A stretch of 64,000 nucleotides of DNA from Sporosarcina sp. PTS2304 (GTDB taxonomy: Bacteria; Bacillota; Bacilli; Bacillales_A; Planococcaceae), in NCBI RefSeq assembly GCF_003351785.1, contig NZ_CP031230.1, positions 2,464,501 to 2,528,500 on the forward strand. Direction: 5' to 3'. A model generated the notes under the pieces. It was not told where the DNA came from and made no database searches. It saw only the letters and a program-made list of their open reading frames with translations. Below are positions 34,516 to 43,420 of this stretch, piece after piece. Both the position numbers and the translations under genes were made by a program. Numbering within the stretch: position 1 is the stretch's first letter; every line of letters begins with the position of its first letter.

Positions 34516-35344
34516 TTTTTCTCTTCCCCCATTTCCATCGAGAAGTTTGCACTTGGTCAGTTGCGCTGCCAAACCAGGAAATTCTTAGTAGTTTTTCGAA
34601 TTCTTCCATATCCAAATGACGGTTAATTTCCCCGTCTACGGCTAAGCTAACTGCCCCTGTTTCCTCCGATACAATGACCGTTACCGCATCCGTTACTTCA
34701 CTGATCCCCAATGCCGCTCGGTGGCGGGTACCTAGTTCTTTGGAGATAAACGGACTTTCCGATAAAGGCAAATAACAAGCAGCTGCAGCTATGCGATTTT
34801 TAGTGACAATTACTGCCCCGTCATGTAATGGAGTGTTTGGAATAAAAATATTGATCAGTAACTCAGATGAGATATCTGAATTCATAGAAATTCCTGTTTC
34901 AATGTATTCACTTAAACCGGTTTCTTTTTCAATTGTTATTAATGCCCCTATCCGACGTTTGGCCATATAACTGACTGATTTACTAAAAGCACTAACTAAG
35001 CGATCGCGTTCTTCCTCCTCCTGCAAGGCAGTACGAGCAAACAGCCGACCCCTTCCTAACTGTTCCAGCGCACGACGCAATTCTGGCTGGAATATAATGA
35101 TAGCGGCCAAGAAACCCCAGTTAAGAATTTCTTCCATCATCCATTGAAGCGTCTTCATTCCAAGCCATTCTGTTATGTATCGTCCAATTAGAATGACAAA
35201 AATCCCTTTTAGTAGTTGAACGGCTTTTGTACCTTTAATTATAGTAATTAACTTATAGAGTACAAACCAAACAAGAAGCACATCCACTATAATCTTCAGT
35301 ATTTCTATCGGTGCTATTGTTGTTACTTGCTCCAAACCTGGCAT
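34508..35344 (-). CDS. cdaA: Diadenylate cyclase CdaA
   Basis: 278 residues: three N-terminal membrane helices (about 10-80), then the DAC domain with the catalytic motifs PLHDGAVIV and GTRHRAALG. It synthesises cyclic di-AMP, which controls potassium, osmotic balance and wall homeostasis. First gene of the cdaA-cdaR-glmM operon. It has the IIIFQPELRRALEQLGRG linker typical of CdaA. Confidence 0.97.
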   Translation of the reverse strand: MPGLEQVTTIAPIEILKIIVDVLLVWFVLYKLITIIKGTKAVQLLKGIFVILIGRYITEWLGMKTLQWMMEEILNWGFLAAIIIFQPELRRALEQLGRGRLFARTALQEEEERDRLVSAFSKSVSYMAKRRIGALITIEKETGLSEYIETGISMNSDISSELLINIFIPNTPLHDGAVIVTKNRIAAAACYLPLSESPFISKELGTRHRAALGISEVTDAVTVIVSEETGAVSLAVDGEINRHLDMEEFEKLLRISWFGSATDQVQTSRWKWGKRKNG

Positions 35345-35447
35345 GTGCTTCCCCTACCTTTTACAAATGTTCTTATTTATTTAGTATAGCATAATCACAA
35401 GCTAACATGCCTACAGAAACGGCATACTACACTTGGAATCACAAATA

Positions 35448-35482
35448 AAGTGATGCACAAGCCATTTCCGCTTGCATCACTT
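35448..35482 (-). terminator. Terminator after rsiW
   Basis: Minus-strand stem AAGTGATGCAAGC/GCTTGTGCATCACTT (one bulge), T-rich flanks on both sides. It separates sigW-rsiW from the cdaA operon. Confidence 0.82.
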
Positions 35483-35497
35483 ATTTTTATTTTTATA

Positions 35498-36133
35498 TTA
35501 ATCCACTTCTGTTTTCGACTCTTTGGACGGCGGCAGAACATCTTTTACGACAGTTTTGATTTTATACCAAAGCCAATCAAAAACTTCATTCACTTCTTCG
35601 CTCGAACCCGTAATAACAGCAGTAGAAGCCATATACTTGGAACCTCTGATTACTGTAACGTCACCATCGACTTCTCCTTCAATTCTCAGATTTCCATTTT
35701 TCACTACGAGATCTCCTTTTACTACTTCACCTGCAGGCACTACAACCGTCTCGCCTTCAACAATGATGTTCGGTTGTTTTGTAAATGAAAATTGCTGTTC
35801 ATTTTCAAAACTCGAAAAGAAAGATGCACTCATTAAGAGCAGGAATAAGGCGGCGGCTGCCATAAATGGATGTTGACGAAACCATTTCTTAGGACCTTTT
35901 CGTATAGTCGGTTGAGACAATCTTTGCGCTACTCTGTCAACAAATCCTGGCGGCGCTTCTATAATTGCCACCTCTTTGAATAATGACACCGTTTCTTCTA
36001 GCTCTTCCAATACAGTTCGGCACTCTTCACACGTGATTAAATGATCATTCATAAGAGTTTCTTCTTCTGCACTTATTTCGCCATCTAAATATAAATGTAT
36101 ATAATGGACAACATGCTTAGGACATTTTTCCAT
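35498..36133 (-). CDS. rsiW: Anti-sigma-W factor RsiW
   Basis: 211 residues against 208 in B. subtilis. Cytoplasmic anti-sigma domain with the zinc motif His31-x3-Cys35-x2-Cys38, one membrane helix about residues 90-107 (MAAAALFLLLMSASFF), and an extracellular domain with the conserved KQPNIIVEG, VVVPAGEVVKGDLVVKNGNLRIEGEVDGDVTV and FDWLWYKIK. It holds SigW inactive until cut by PrsW/RasP-type proteases under envelope stress. It starts 12 bp after sigW. Confidence 0.96.
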   Translation of the reverse strand: MEKCPKHVVHYIHLYLDGEISAEEETLMNDHLITCEECRTVLEELEETVSLFKEVAIIEAPPGFVDRVAQRLSQPTIRKGPKKWFRQHPFMAAAALFLLLMSASFFSSFENEQQFSFTKQPNIIVEGETVVVPAGEVVKGDLVVKNGNLRIEGEVDGDVTVIRGSKYMASTAVITGSSEEVNEVFDWLWYKIKTVVKDVLPPSKESKTEVD

Positions 36134-36145
36134 GAATCCAACCTC

Positions 36146-36709
36146 CTACATACTCCCCATTTGTTGCCGAAGGGCTTCTCTTCCACGATGCACCCGGGTT
36201 TTAACAGTTCCCAAAGGCATCTCTAAAATATCAGCAATTTCCTGCAACTGTAGGTCTTCCATATAGCGCAAAATAATAATCGTTCGGTATTTATCGGGCA
36301 GCCTGTTTACTTCGTATTGAACTCGATCTTTCATTTCCAATTTCTCTACTTCTTCTTCAGGTAACTGATGGTTCGTCGCTAGTTGTGAATACATATCCAA
36401 CCCATCGGTTCCTGGCACTGTCGCATCCAAATAGTAGTCTGGTTTTTTCTTACGGATTCTGTCTATACATAAGTTTGTGGCTATACGATACAGCCATGTA
36501 GAAAACTTTCGCTTTTGATCATACGTCTCTAAATTCACATACGCACGTACAAATGCTTCCTGTGCAATATCTTCGGCTTCCGCAGCGTTATTTAGCATAC
36601 GGTAACATACTTGATATAAACGATGTTGAAAATGAATGACGATCTCCTCGAAGGCTTCTTGATTACCATTTAACACTTCTTGTACTCGTTTCGTAATTAA
36701 TTCATCCAA
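36146..36709 (-). CDS. sigW: ECF sigma factor SigW
   Basis: 187 residues. Region 2 (YRMLNNAAEAEDIAQEAFVRAYVN, then RKFSTWLYRIATNLCIDRIRKKKPDYYLD) and region 4 (LPDKYRTIIILRYMEDLQLQEIADILEMPLGTVKTRVHRGREAL) match SigW. It directs the antibiosis and envelope-stress regulon. The start is a TTG with GGAGG about 11 nt upstream; no better in-frame start is visible. It is preceded by its own sigma-W type promoter. Confidence 0.96.
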   Translation of the reverse strand: MDELITKRVQEVLNGNQEAFEEIVIHFQHRLYQVCYRMLNNAAEAEDIAQEAFVRAYVNLETYDQKRKFSTWLYRIATNLCIDRIRKKKPDYYLDATVPGTDGLDMYSQLATNHQLPEEEVEKLEMKDRVQYEVNRLPDKYRTIIILRYMEDLQLQEIADILEMPLGTVKTRVHRGREALRQQMGSM

Positions 36710-36746
36710 TAGGCTTCATCCTCCGCTCTGTGCGGCTGTCCCTTTA

Positions 36747-36772
36747 TATACGTTACATTCGTGATTTGGTTT
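36747..36772 (-). promoter_or_regulatory. Autoregulatory sigma-W promoter of sigW
   Basis: Minus strand: -35 TGAAAC (36772-36767), exactly 16 bp, -10 CGTA (36750-36747). This is the textbook sigma-W promoter and indicates positive autoregulation of sigW-rsiW. Confidence 0.92.
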
Positions 36773-36843
36773 CATTTTTTATATTTTTTATGTCCAATTC
36801 TACTTTATCATTTTTTATCACCTAAAAGATAGGAATGTTATGC

Positions 36844-36880
36844 AAAAAAAGTGACAGCGCTATATAGCGACTATCACTTT
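36844..36880 (-). terminator. Terminator after rocF
   Basis: Minus-strand stem AAAGTGA...CGCTATATAGCG...TCACTTT followed by seven T residues, immediately after the arginase stop. Confidence 0.85.
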
Positions 36881-36886
36881 TGAATA

Positions 36887-37792
36887 TTATAATAATTTTT
36901 CCCCAAACAACGAACCAATTAAACCAACTGCTACATCAGCCGTTTTGTTATACTCGTCTAAAATAGGATTGACTTCCACAAACTCAGCAGACGTAATGAC
37001 ATCTGCATCTTCTAATAACTCAAGCGCTAGATGACTTTCTCTATACGTGATTCCACCAGGCACCGGCGTTCCTACACCAGGTGTGTATAGGGGATCTAAG
37101 CCATCTAAATCCAACGATAAGTGCACGCCATCCACTTTTCGATCTTCAAAATGTTGAAGCGTTTGTTGAATAACAGCAGACATGCCATAGCGGTCGATTT
37201 CATGCATAGTAAATACGGTAACGCCTTTTTCTTTAATCAATTGCCGTTCTCCCGGATCCAGTGCGCGCGCTCCAATAATGACGATATTCTTCGGATCGAT
37301 TTTTGCTCCCGCACGGTGTACATTGACAAGTTGATCATGTCCTAGACCAATACTGACCGCGAGTGGCATCCCATGAATGTTTCCTGATGGTGATGTTTCA
37401 CTCGTATTCATATCTGCGTGAGCATCGTACCAAATGACGCCCAAATTGGAATAGTGATCAGCCAGTCCTGCCAGTGTTCCAATTGCGATACTATGATCTC
37501 CCCCAAGAATTAATGGGAATTTTTTATTCGCTACGCTGTCCGAAACGACAGTTGCCAGTTCTTCTGATACAGAAGTTACTTCCGACAAATTTTTGAGTCC
37601 CTTTTGCGTATCTGTTTTTTCACGCACAGGTGAAACAGCAATATTACCGCAATCTTCCACTCGGTGTCCTAATGATTCAAGCCGTTCTACCGCGCCCGCA
37701 TAGCGAATGGCACTTGGCCCCATATCTACCCCTCGTCGACTTTGACCTAGATCTACCGGTACACCAATCATCATAATATCTAATGTACGCAT
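36887..37792 (-). CDS. rocF: Arginase
   Basis: 301 residues. All Mn-binding motifs are present: GGDHS, DAHADMNT, and SLDLDGLDP, plus the substrate-loop SGNIHGMPL. It hydrolyses arginine to ornithine and urea. It is placed next to sigW, as in several Bacilli other than B. subtilis. TTGGAGGAA precedes the ATG. Probably monocistronic. Confidence 0.96.
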   Translation of the reverse strand: MRTLDIMMIGVPVDLGQSRRGVDMGPSAIRYAGAVERLESLGHRVEDCGNIAVSPVREKTDTQKGLKNLSEVTSVSEELATVVSDSVANKKFPLILGGDHSIAIGTLAGLADHYSNLGVIWYDAHADMNTSETSPSGNIHGMPLAVSIGLGHDQLVNVHRAGAKIDPKNIVIIGARALDPGERQLIKEKGVTVFTMHEIDRYGMSAVIQQTLQHFEDRKVDGVHLSLDLDGLDPLYTPGVGTPVPGGITYRESHLALELLEDADVITSAEFVEVNPILDEYNKTADVAVGLIGSLFGEKLL

Positions 37793-37819
37793 TGTAATTC
37801 CTCCAAGCTATTCTCTATG

Positions 37820-39916
37820 TTATTTTCCCACTCGTTGTTTAGCTTCGTCTAGTATGGTCGGACGTCCATAATAATACCCTTGTCCTTCTCGGCAGCCTAA
37901 ACTATACAGCATATCTGCCTGTTCTTTCTTTTCTATGCCTTCTGCCACTACATTTAAACCTGCTGTATCGGCGAGAGTAACTATCGCCTTTATGATCGCT
38001 TGACTATTTTCATTTTCCAATATATCTCTTACAAATGCCATATCGATCTTCAGCGTATCAGCTGGCAGTTCTTTTATATAACTGAATGTGCTATAGCCCG
38101 TTCCAAAATCATCGATAGCTACTGACAACCCTGCGTTGCGTAGTTTTTGAATCTCTTCTTTCATACCCTCTGTGTCCATAAATGAACTCTCTGTTAACTC
38201 TAGTTCAAGCATATCCGCTGGAATACCGAATTCATTTATAATATTCAAGACAGAGTCCACATAACCGTCTTCTTTAATCTGAACAGTAGACACGTTCACC
38301 GCAAAACGGCAGAAGGATCCTTCAGCTATTTCTGCTTGTGCCTGTTTACACACTTCACGTAAGATCCATTCACCTAATGGAACAATGATTTTCGTCTCTT
38401 CAGCCAACGGAATAAACTTCATCGGAGGGATAATACCTAAATCCGGGTGTTTCCAGCGAACCAACGCTTCTACTCCAGTCAATTCCCCTGTGCCCAAGAA
38501 GACTTTCGGTTGATATTCCAAGTAGAAATGTTGTTGTTGCACACTTTTACGTAATTCATTTTCCAATAAAATACGTTCTAACGACATTTTAGACGTACCG
38601 TGTTCATACATCTCGCTATCGCCCCCACCACGCAACTTAACCTTACCAAGTGCCAGTGTAGCTTTCGTAACTAATTCCGATGGCTGATTCGCATGTTCGG
38701 GGTAAATAGAAATTCCGCAACTGATAGATAAATTATACGTTTGTCTCCCTATTTGTATAGGTTGCTCCAAGTATTTCCTCACTTCTTCAGCATAATTAAA
38801 TATTTCTGACTCCTCTGTCAAACCTGTCACTATAAACGCAAATTCATCTCCCGCTATACGCGCTAGCAAACTTTCAGGACCCGTCCGGTGCTTAAGTCTT
38901 TCTCCTACCATCGCCAGTAAATAATCTCCTGCTTCGTGGCCGAATAAATCATTTGCATAGCGCAAGCGGTCAATGTTCATATGAACGAGAGCGAATACTT
39001 GATTTCTTGTACGCGCCCGTTCAAAAGCTAGTGCCAGTTGTTCTCTGAACGAGTTGCGGTTCATTAAAGAAGTCAACTGATCATTGTATACGAGATGTCT
39101 GATTTTCTCCTCAGACTTCACACGTTCGGTCACATCACGCATGACAACCAATAACTTATCTACATAAGCGATTGAGTCTTTTACTTCATTCATTTTAGCT
39201 TCCATCACATGAGAACCGCCTTCGACATCTTGAAATGTAAATTCCAGACTCATCGTTCGGCGATGATAGCCTTTGAATTGCTTCACTCTTCTCTCCACTT
39301 TTTGACGGTTTTTAGAGTCAATTAATGAATAAAAGGTATTTTCACTCATACTATTTAACTCGTATCCTAGTAATTTCTCAAAGGAAGGGGATACATATTT
39401 AAATTGACCTTCTCGATCTATAATAGCTATAAAATCAGACGCATTCGCTGTAATAATCTCATACAGTTCCGCACTTTTACGTATTTCCTCTTCCATTAAT
39501 TTTCGTTCAGTAATGTCATAACGAATGGAGACATACTGATACGGTTTATTACTTTCATTTAAAAATGGAACAATTGTAGTATCTACCCAATAGTACGTGC
39601 CATCTTTTGTAAGATTACAAATATCACCACGCCACGTATCGCCTCTACCTATAGTAGCCCACATATTTTTAAAAAATGACGCGTCATGATAGCCTGAATT
39701 GACTATACTTTGCTTGGCACCGATCAGTTCTTCCAACGGGAATTTTGACAGCTTTTCAAAATGTTCATTGGCATACTGTATAATGCCGCGAGAATCAGTA
39801 ATGGAGACGATAGCTGCCTGCTCTAGCGTATAGGCGATATCACCAAGGATTCTCTTCAATCCCTCTTCACTATCTTTTCCAGTAAACTTCTCTAAGCCAT
39901 TTAGAAATTCCTGCAT
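37820..39916 (-). CDS. PAS-PAS-GGDEF-EAL protein, probable c-di-GMP phosphodiesterase
   Basis: 698 residues, no membrane segment. Two PAS domains (about 28-135 and 150-270, each ending DITER or DVTER), a GGDEF domain whose active site reads AGDEF (in RIAGDEFAF) and which has no RxxD inhibitory site, and an EAL domain with GVEALVRW, the metal ligands in DDFGTGYS, AEGIE and the C-terminal QGYYYGRP. The EAL motifs are intact, so c-di-GMP hydrolysis is likely; the altered GGDEF may bind GTP as an activator instead of acting as a cyclase. It is encoded 27 bp upstream of rocF but is probably unrelated to it. Confidence 0.9.
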   Translation of the reverse strand: MQEFLNGLEKFTGKDSEEGLKRILGDIAYTLEQAAIVSITDSRGIIQYANEHFEKLSKFPLEELIGAKQSIVNSGYHDASFFKNMWATIGRGDTWRGDICNLTKDGTYYWVDTTIVPFLNESNKPYQYVSIRYDITERKLMEEEIRKSAELYEIITANASDFIAIIDREGQFKYVSPSFEKLLGYELNSMSENTFYSLIDSKNRQKVERRVKQFKGYHRRTMSLEFTFQDVEGGSHVMEAKMNEVKDSIAYVDKLLVVMRDVTERVKSEEKIRHLVYNDQLTSLMNRNSFREQLALAFERARTRNQVFALVHMNIDRLRYANDLFGHEAGDYLLAMVGERLKHRTGPESLLARIAGDEFAFIVTGLTEESEIFNYAEEVRKYLEQPIQIGRQTYNLSISCGISIYPEHANQPSELVTKATLALGKVKLRGGGDSEMYEHGTSKMSLERILLENELRKSVQQQHFYLEYQPKVFLGTGELTGVEALVRWKHPDLGIIPPMKFIPLAEETKIIVPLGEWILREVCKQAQAEIAEGSFCRFAVNVSTVQIKEDGYVDSVLNIINEFGIPADMLELELTESSFMDTEGMKEEIQKLRNAGLSVAIDDFGTGYSTFSYIKELPADTLKIDMAFVRDILENENSQAIIKAIVTLADTAGLNVVAEGIEKKEQADMLYSLGCREGQGYYYGRPTILDEAKQRVGK

Positions 39917-40112
39917 TTTTATATCACAATCCCTATGTAAGCATATTTTTAATATATATATCGATAGCCAATTTATCTATACATACTACTGATTATTATA
40001 CATGATTTTTCGTTTTATTCCCCATAATTCTACAATTTTCTACACAAAAAAACCCTTCATTATTTTAAAAATAATAAGGATTCGACACAATTACTATAAA
40101 GTGTTAATAAAA

Positions 40113-40187
40113 TGGCTGGGGTAGCTGGATTCGAACCAACGAGTGACGGAGTCAAAGTCCGTTGCCTTACCGCTTGGCTATACCCCA
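40113..40187 (-). tRNA. tRNA-Gln (UUG)
   Basis: 75 nt, 7-bp acceptor stem TGGGGTA/TACCCCA, anticodon loop CTTTGAC, GTTCGAATC T-loop, CCA encoded. Confidence 0.95.
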
Positions 40188-40231
40188 AAGTGCAGCTAGT
40201 TACAAATTAAATTTACTTAGTAAAACAAACA

Positions 40232-40316
40232 TGGTGGTGGGGGACGGATTCGAACCGCCGAACCCGGAGGGAGCGGATTTACAGTCCGCCGCGTTTAGCC
40301 ACTTCGCTACCCCACC
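40232..40316 (-). tRNA. tRNA-Tyr (GUA)
   Basis: 85 nt with the long variable arm of tRNA-Tyr, acceptor GGTGGGG/CCCCACC, anticodon loop CTGTAAA, CCA encoded. Confidence 0.95.
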
Positions 40317-40339
40317 GTGTTATATGTATTCATAGAAAT

Positions 40340-40414
40340 TGGTGACCCCTACGGGATTCGAACCCGTGATACCGCCGTGAAAGGGCGGTGTCTTAACCGC
40401 TTGACCAAGGGGCC
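40340..40414 (-). tRNA. tRNA-Glu (UUC)
   Basis: 75 nt, acceptor GGCCCCT paired with AGGGGTC (one G-U), anticodon loop CTTTCAC, CCA encoded. Confidence 0.95.
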
Positions 40415-40427
40415 ATTTATGTGAGGA

Positions 40428-40500
40428 AGCTTCTAGCCGGGCTCGAACCGGCGACCTCTTCCTTACCATGGAAGCACTCTACCTGCTGAGCTATAGAAGC
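40428..40500 (-). tRNA. tRNA-Thr (GGU)
   Basis: 73 nt, acceptor GCTTCTA/TAGAAGC, anticodon loop ATGGTAA; CCA is not encoded and must be added after transcription. Confidence 0.95.
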
Positions 40501-40510
40501 AAAAAAATGA

Positions 40511-40582
40511 CTCCGCAGGTAAGACTCGAACTTACGACCGATCGGTTAACAGCCGATTGCTCTACCACTGAGCTACTGCGGA
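40511..40582 (-). tRNA. tRNA-Asn (GUU)
   Basis: 72 nt, acceptor TCCGCAG/CTGCGGA, anticodon loop CTGTTAA; CCA not encoded. It is the promoter-proximal member of the five-tRNA cluster Asn-Thr-Glu-Tyr-Gln. Confidence 0.95.
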
Positions 40583-40761
40583 ATAATACAAACGTTAGTG
40601 TTAATCCCTAACGACAAAAACTATTATATCATGTATTTAAAACACGTGCAACCACTATTTTTTAATTCTTTACCTACTCTTTTAATGTCTATTAGACGCG
40701 TCATATAGTTACGTCTTTTTTCATATAGTACTTTATAATTTATATGAATGAGGAGAATTTT

Positions 40762-41427
40762 ATGATAAAGAAAATTGTACTACTTTTTATTCTAACTTTT
40801 TGTGGTGTATTATTTATACCACAACTGTTTACGCCTTCCTCTTCAGTTGTAACTGTTTTTCGTTTAACTGAAGATCCTATTGTCATAGTAAGAGGTGTAC
40901 AAGGTTCAGCATTGACCGTTGATATCTCATTCGGTGACCAAGAAGTGGACAAACTTCTTGACCAACTCACTCCCACTCCCCCATTATTATTCGTTGATAT
41001 GGATTGGGTCACTCGTTTTCCGCTACTTGTCGAGAAAATAAAAGAACGATCATTCCCTGTGGCATTACTCGGTGCAGAAGGAACACTGTACGAACAAGAT
41101 CCAGAATTCATCATCCAACAAGTAAAAGCGTTTGAAGAAGTATTTGACACAAAACCACTATGGTTTCGTACCGTAGATGAGCAATTCCCACAACTGTTGC
41201 TTCAACAATTACGCACACTCGAAATCAACGCACTCGGTTCAACGATCCACTGGAAGGGCGGCAACTTACCGGTAAAAAAAGAAGGCGAAATCATTTCCGT
41301 ACCTCATCATCGCAAAGAACGCATAAATTTACACGATTTAGAAAGACTGTCATCTAACCGTACCTTTCAGTCTGTCGAAGACCTGTTATTCCAGCCACAT
41401 ATAAAAACTAAAAAAGCTCCAAAATAA
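40762..41427 (+). CDS. Divergent PdaB-like protein (polysaccharide deacetylase fold)
   Basis: 221 residues with an N-terminal signal anchor (IKKIVLLFILTFCGVLFI). The block LTVDISFGDQEVDKLLDQL aligns with LTFDISWGD...ILD of B. subtilis PdaB, and it occupies the pdaB position beside kbaA and the tRNA cluster. WFRTVDEQFPQLLLQQL would replace the usual LRPPTGQFN block. The substitution of Phe by Val in the first motif and the loss of the Arg-Pro-Pro motif argue against deacetylase activity. ATG 40762 has GAGGAG 6 nt upstream. Probably a sporulation wall protein; divergent enough that PdaB function cannot be assumed. Confidence 0.6.
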   Translation: MIKKIVLLFILTFCGVLFIPQLFTPSSSVVTVFRLTEDPIVIVRGVQGSALTVDISFGDQEVDKLLDQLTPTPPLLFVDMDWVTRFPLLVEKIKERSFPVALLGAEGTLYEQDPEFIIQQVKAFEEVFDTKPLWFRTVDEQFPQLLLQQLRTLEINALGSTIHWKGGNLPVKKEGEIISVPHHRKERINLHDLERLSSNRTFQSVEDLLFQPHIKTKKAPK

Positions 41428-41582
41428 AACTATCTCAAAGAAACAAACATCACTTACCAAAATGCACACTTTCCACAGCGTCTACTTGAGCCGTCGAAAA
41501 CGAAACCTCCAGAAGTGCAAATCCAAAAGTTAGCACAACCACTTCCTAAAAAGTAACTACCCAATAAACAATTATTGTACAT

Positions 41583-41896
41583 CAAGCCTATTGCTTAACC
41601 ATATTATATATAATTCTTTCGTTCATTTAGTTTAAAACGAATTTGACTATAGCAGTTGGATGGAGTGAGGCTGACTTGGAGCGTCTTGCGGCTTACGCTT
41701 CTAGACGATACGCTTTCTCCTCAGGAGAATCCTAACACGTACACTCTTTTTCCGCACGACAAAGGAGAAGTCACTTACCCCACTCCAACTTCTGAACGAA
41801 CACCAACTGGCTTGTGGACAAAACCTCAACAACCACTTGCCAAAAGCACCTCATTTCCAAATGCTGATTCCTTTCTTTGGATAATCAACAAGCTTG
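41583..41896 (+). mobile_element. MITE-like non-coding element with 18-bp terminal inverted repeats
   Basis: 314 bp without coding capacity. Left end CAAGCCTATTGCTTAACC (41583-41600); the right end read inward is CAAGCTTGTTGATTATCC (41896-41879), matching at 14 of 18 positions. Inside: an AT-rich segment with GTTCATTTAGTTTAAAA, then TTGGATGGAGTGAGGCTGAC, a GC-rich segment GTCTTGCGGCTTACGCTTC and AGACGATACGC, then GGAGAATCCTAAC, a GTACAC block and TTTCTTTGGATAATC. Its left about 170 bp are close to the reverse complement of 52500-52690. No target duplication could be seen. It fills the gap 41428-41980 together with about 150 bp of nondescript sequence after the PdaB-like gene. Confidence 0.65.
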
Positions 41897-41980
41897 ATTT
41901 TATACAAAAAAGACCATCGCAGAAAATCAGATACCTCTGACTTTCTGGACAGCCTTTTACAACCTACATCCCCGCCACAT

Positions 41981-42670
41981 TCATTTTGCTTTAGCAGACT
42001 TCTTTTGCGTCTTAGCCTTTTTCCGTTCATCACGGCGTTTATCCAACTTCTCTTTGTCTATATCAGACTGCCTATTATACTTAGGCAAAATCAATAATTG
42101 AAACGCATTTACAGCCAATAAAGGGAAAAGTAAAATCGTTACCCATTCATCACGATTCCCTGAAGTTACCATAAGAGCAGGCAGCCACTCCAAAGTAGTG
42201 ATCACAATCATAAAAAACAACGCAGAAATCAACGCATGTTTTTTTGTCCACTGTGCTTTAAAGTAAGCCGTGACGGCAGATACTACAATTAACGTCAGCA
42301 ACAAGAAAATATATAATACGGTGCGACCCGTATCAGCTTTCGTTAACTGGAAACGGAAAAACACTAAATCAAATAAAACAACTACTATAATCAGCATTTG
42401 TACCCAGTTCCACAAAGTCAGTGTTCTGAACATATTGACACCAAATTGATGAACTGTTAAATAAGCGAAGAAGCCCATTTGAGCTACAACACTCATCGTA
42501 AATCCTAAAAAGACCATCCATAAAAAAGCACCGAGAAATTGCCACATCTCGCCTGCCTGAATATATCCATAAAAAAAGTCCCAACGTACAATTAGTCCGA
42601 CAACAGCAGTAATTGCTCCACCAATTGCCATCGCGCGCAAGAAAAATTTAACCCAATTTCGTATTGTCAC
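41981..42670 (-). CDS. kbaA: KinB-pathway activator KbaA
   Basis: 229 residues, about six membrane helices and a basic C-terminal tail (DKEKLDKRRDERKKAKTQKK), longer than B. subtilis KbaA (198 aa). RNWVKFF at the N terminus, QMGFFAYLTVHQFGVNMFRTL and LWNWVQMLIIVVVLFDLVFFRF are the conserved KbaA segments. KbaA is needed for KinB-dependent entry into the sporulation phosphorelay. It lies beside gerD and salA as in B. subtilis. Confidence 0.9.
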   Translation of the reverse strand: MTIRNWVKFFLRAMAIGGAITAVVGLIVRWDFFYGYIQAGEMWQFLGAFLWMVFLGFTMSVVAQMGFFAYLTVHQFGVNMFRTLTLWNWVQMLIIVVVLFDLVFFRFQLTKADTGRTVLYIFLLLTLIVVSAVTAYFKAQWTKKHALISALFFMIVITTLEWLPALMVTSGNRDEWVTILLFPLLAVNAFQLLILPKYNRQSDIDKEKLDKRRDERKKAKTQKKSAKAK

Positions 42671-42808
42671 AGCACTGTTCCCCTTTTTTTCATGTCCCTT
42701 CTAGTGTATCAACGTTCGACATAAAAATCTATTTCATTGAACGAATCATGCATATTCCTTCTAATATTGTGAACAATAAATGAAAATACAAGTGGAAGGT
42801 TGATTGGA

Positions 42809-43402
42809 ATGAAAAAAATTATAGGTCTTTTTCTATTCCTTCTATTCTTGGCGGGTTGCAGCGGAGGACACCAAGCAGGTCCGAGTTATGATGAGATGAA
42901 AAAAATGATGACGGATGCAATCCAGACGGAAGATGGAAAGAAAGCTTTGCGGAAATTAATGACAGATCCTGAATTTCGGGAGTTATTAGTGTTGGAACAA
43001 CCAGAAGTTAAGCAAAGTATTGAAAATGTTCTTCTTTCTAAAGAAGGAGAGCGCTTTTGGAAAACTGCTTTTGAGGATCCTAAGTTTACAGAAGCTATTG
43101 CAAAAAGCATGAAAAAACAGCAAGCAGACATTATGAAAGATTTAATGGGAGATGCATCGTTCCAAAAGGAAATGGAAAAGTTCTTTGGACAGCCTGATAT
43201 GATGAAACAGATGGAGAAGATTGTAAACTCGAGTGCTTTGAAGAAAGAAATGGAGAAAGCCGTGGAAGATACGATCAATAGCCCACTGATGCAAGCAAAG
43301 TGGCAACAGCTAATTATGAAAGCTGGAAAAGGGACAGCTGAAGCAAGTGATAAAGAGGATAAAGGTGGAGAGGAAGATAAAAAAACAGGCGGAGGAGAAT
43401 GA
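42809..43402 (+). CDS. gerD: Spore germination lipoprotein GerD
   Basis: 197 residues with lipobox LAGC (signal MKKIIGLFLFLLFLAGC). The acidic-basic helical body with repeated MMxxxxx KALRKLMTDPEFRELL and DLMGDASFQKEMEKFFGQPDMMKQMEKI patterns is GerD; the C-terminal tail (DKEDKGGEEDKKTGGGE) is low-complexity. GerD organises germinant receptors into clusters in the inner spore membrane. GGAAGG stands 9 nt before ATG 42809. Transcribed divergently from kbaA and convergently with salA; expected to be expressed in the forespore. Confidence 0.93.
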   Translation: MKKIIGLFLFLLFLAGCSGGHQAGPSYDEMKKMMTDAIQTEDGKKALRKLMTDPEFRELLVLEQPEVKQSIENVLLSKEGERFWKTAFEDPKFTEAIAKSMKKQQADIMKDLMGDASFQKEMEKFFGQPDMMKQMEKIVNSSALKKEMEKAVEDTINSPLMQAKWQQLIMKAGKGTAEASDKEDKGGEEDKKTGGGE

Positions 43403-43420
43403 CCCCCCCTCGCCTACTGA

